The position numbers and the translations under genes were made by a program. Of a stretch of DNA of 64,000 nt, positions 63,149 through 64,000 are shown in pieces (the stretch's first letter is position 1; every line of letters starts with the position of its first letter). A model generated the notes under the pieces. That model saw only the letters and a list, made by a program, of their open reading frames with translations, was not told the origin of the DNA and ran no database searches. This stretch comes from Marsupella aquatica. Its lineage: Eukaryota; Marchantiophyta. The stretch covers positions 17,422,001-17,486,000 of the forward strand of contig OZ316898.1 in assembly GCA_973895155.1 (NCBI GenBank), written 5' to 3'.

Positions 63149-64000
63149 GCAGACCTTGCTGGGCGTATGCACGCTTTCACCCTTTCCAGCATCCTCACCG
63201 AGGCACCTGACACGGACCGAGCTCGGATTCTTTCTTCCGGAGGGAAGGGCGCAGGAGGCTGGCTTCAGGCCAATCCAGTCATTCCTCACCTGCGGATGTC
63301 TTCAACGGAGTTTGCGACAGCCATGCATCTTCGTATGGGCTTGCCCCACCCACTTCTTGCTGGTTTACCTCCTACTTGCACTTGTGGGAAGCCTTGTGAT
63401 GCCACAGGTGTCCATCTTCTTCGATGCAGTTTGGGCGGCGAAACCATTTTTGTTCACGATGTTGTGAGAGATGCGACTGCTCAGGTTCTCTCTGGCTCTT
63501 TGGTCTGCGCGCGGCGGGAGGTGGTGCTCGAGTTACCTGGTTCTCCATCACAGCGGTTACGGGTGGATCTTACCATGGTCCGTGATGGTCACCGTACTTT
63601 GGCAGATGTAGTGGTGGCAAACCCATTGCGCCAAGACATCATTGGGACAGCGGCAACAACGGCAGGGGCAGCAGCATCACGAGCAGCAACAACGAAGGAG
63701 GCCAAATATGTTGCACGAGCTTCATCTGATAGCTTCCTGCCCCTTGCTCTTGAGATATTTGGGCGTCTCCATCATCAGTTCGACGGGCTTCTTCGCCAAG
63801 CTGCTCGGGATGTTCACGGCCGGATGGGTCCCACCGGGCCCCCGCTATCTGTTTTGACCACGCACTTTCACCAATGCATTTCAGTCACCTTACAGCGTGC
63901 TCAAGCTCGGGCCGTCTATCGTCGATCTCTGACAGTGGGTGCTAGTGTGACTCCGCAGCGGCTAGCCCCCCTAGAGGACATTCCTGTCCCACTTGCCGAT
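63149..64000 (+). pseudogene. CCHC motif and restriction-like endonuclease, runs off the window
   Basis: The frame is open for 284 codons to base 64000. A CCHC zinc knuckle is formed by Cys at 63377 and 63383, His at 63413 and Cys at 63425. A PD-(D/E)XK-type core follows: RVDLT (Asp at 63566), LADVVV (Asp at 63605) and KEAKYV (Lys at 63695 and 63704), then LALEIFG. This nuclease would nick the target site to prime reverse transcription. It was recognised by motif order, not by search. Confidence 0.85.

Larger units (their letters stand above)
60540..64000 (+). mobile_element. non-LTR retrotransposon with restriction-like endonuclease, 3' end outside window
   Basis: Order along the plus strand: Pro-rich N-terminal region (60662 on), a CPECG...HH...C zinc-finger motif (about 61000-61060), reverse transcriptase (61480-62790), C-terminal region, CCHC motif (63377-63427) and a restriction-like nuclease core (63563-63740). 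This order defines the RLE class (R2/CRE/NeSL/Utopia-type), which lacks an AP endonuclease. Damage: a frame change between the Pro-rich part and the zinc finger, TAG at 61429-61431, a frame change near 62745-62790 and TAG at 63146-63148. The 5' end is not defined. Confidence 0.85.

Noticed and set aside
1-64000. CRISPR arrays, bacterial operons, rRNA or tRNA genes
   Set aside because: The window is plant nuclear DNA with introns; no regularly spaced identical repeats, cloverleaf or rRNA motif was noticed.

Overview
The window is nuclear DNA of a land plant. The clearest evidence is a gene for the plastid-targeted one-helix protein OHP2, next to a plant-type HUB/BRE1 ubiquitin ligase and a plant-type eIF2B-alpha. 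All four host genes have short GT-AG introns (about 80-250 bp in most cases). The surrounding DNA is AT-rich and full of decayed repeats. Short introns, a Helitron and a non-LTR element with a restriction-like endonuclease would fit a bryophyte- or lycophyte-grade plant, but the species cannot be settled from this sequence alone.

Layout. 71-7429 (+): a complete 19-exon HUB1/HUB2-like histone H2B ubiquitin ligase, 883 aa. 7430-14870: no gene seen; one small inverted-repeat element and several tandem-repeat patches. 14872-19793 (-): a decayed Helitron gene (zinc finger, HUH-Y2 Rep, PIF1-type helicase, extra two-exon C-terminal domain) broken by one stop and at least one frameshift. 19794-25440: repeats, including a 0.75 kb tandem duplication and a lone phosphomannomutase-like exon at 23207-23299 (-). 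25440-30950 (+): a TLDc-domain (OXR1-type) gene whose 3' seven coding exons are clear. 31891-32951 (+): a leucine-rich-repeat pseudogene. 33000-43900: no intact gene; many tandem repeats, a 1.4 kb long inverted repeat and an (AG)n tract. 43920-49690 (+): tandemly repeated upstream DNA, then the five-exon eIF2B-alpha gene. 51573-53030 (-): OHP2 with two coding exons and a likely 5'UTR intron, convergent with eIF2B-alpha. 54089-57620: a complete small-LTR retrotransposon without coding capacity, bounded by a 5-bp target duplication. 57620-59700: a dispersed repeat and otherwise nothing recognised. About 59750-64000 (+): a non-LTR retrotransposon running off the window end, with a degenerate 185-bp repeat upstream, a zinc finger, reverse transcriptase and a restriction-like endonuclease, broken by stops and frameshifts.

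The host genes are unrelated housekeeping functions (chromatin, translation, photosystem biogenesis, a TLDc protein) and do not form a pathway. I found no convincing new multi-gene system. The items most worth a second look are the restriction-like-endonuclease retrotransposon, the extra C-terminal domain of the Helitron protein, the isolated phosphomannomutase exon, the non-coding LTR element and the long inverted repeat at 41-42.3 kb. Exon boundaries were derived by hand from splice signals, reading-frame continuity and recalled family conservation; no alignment was run.
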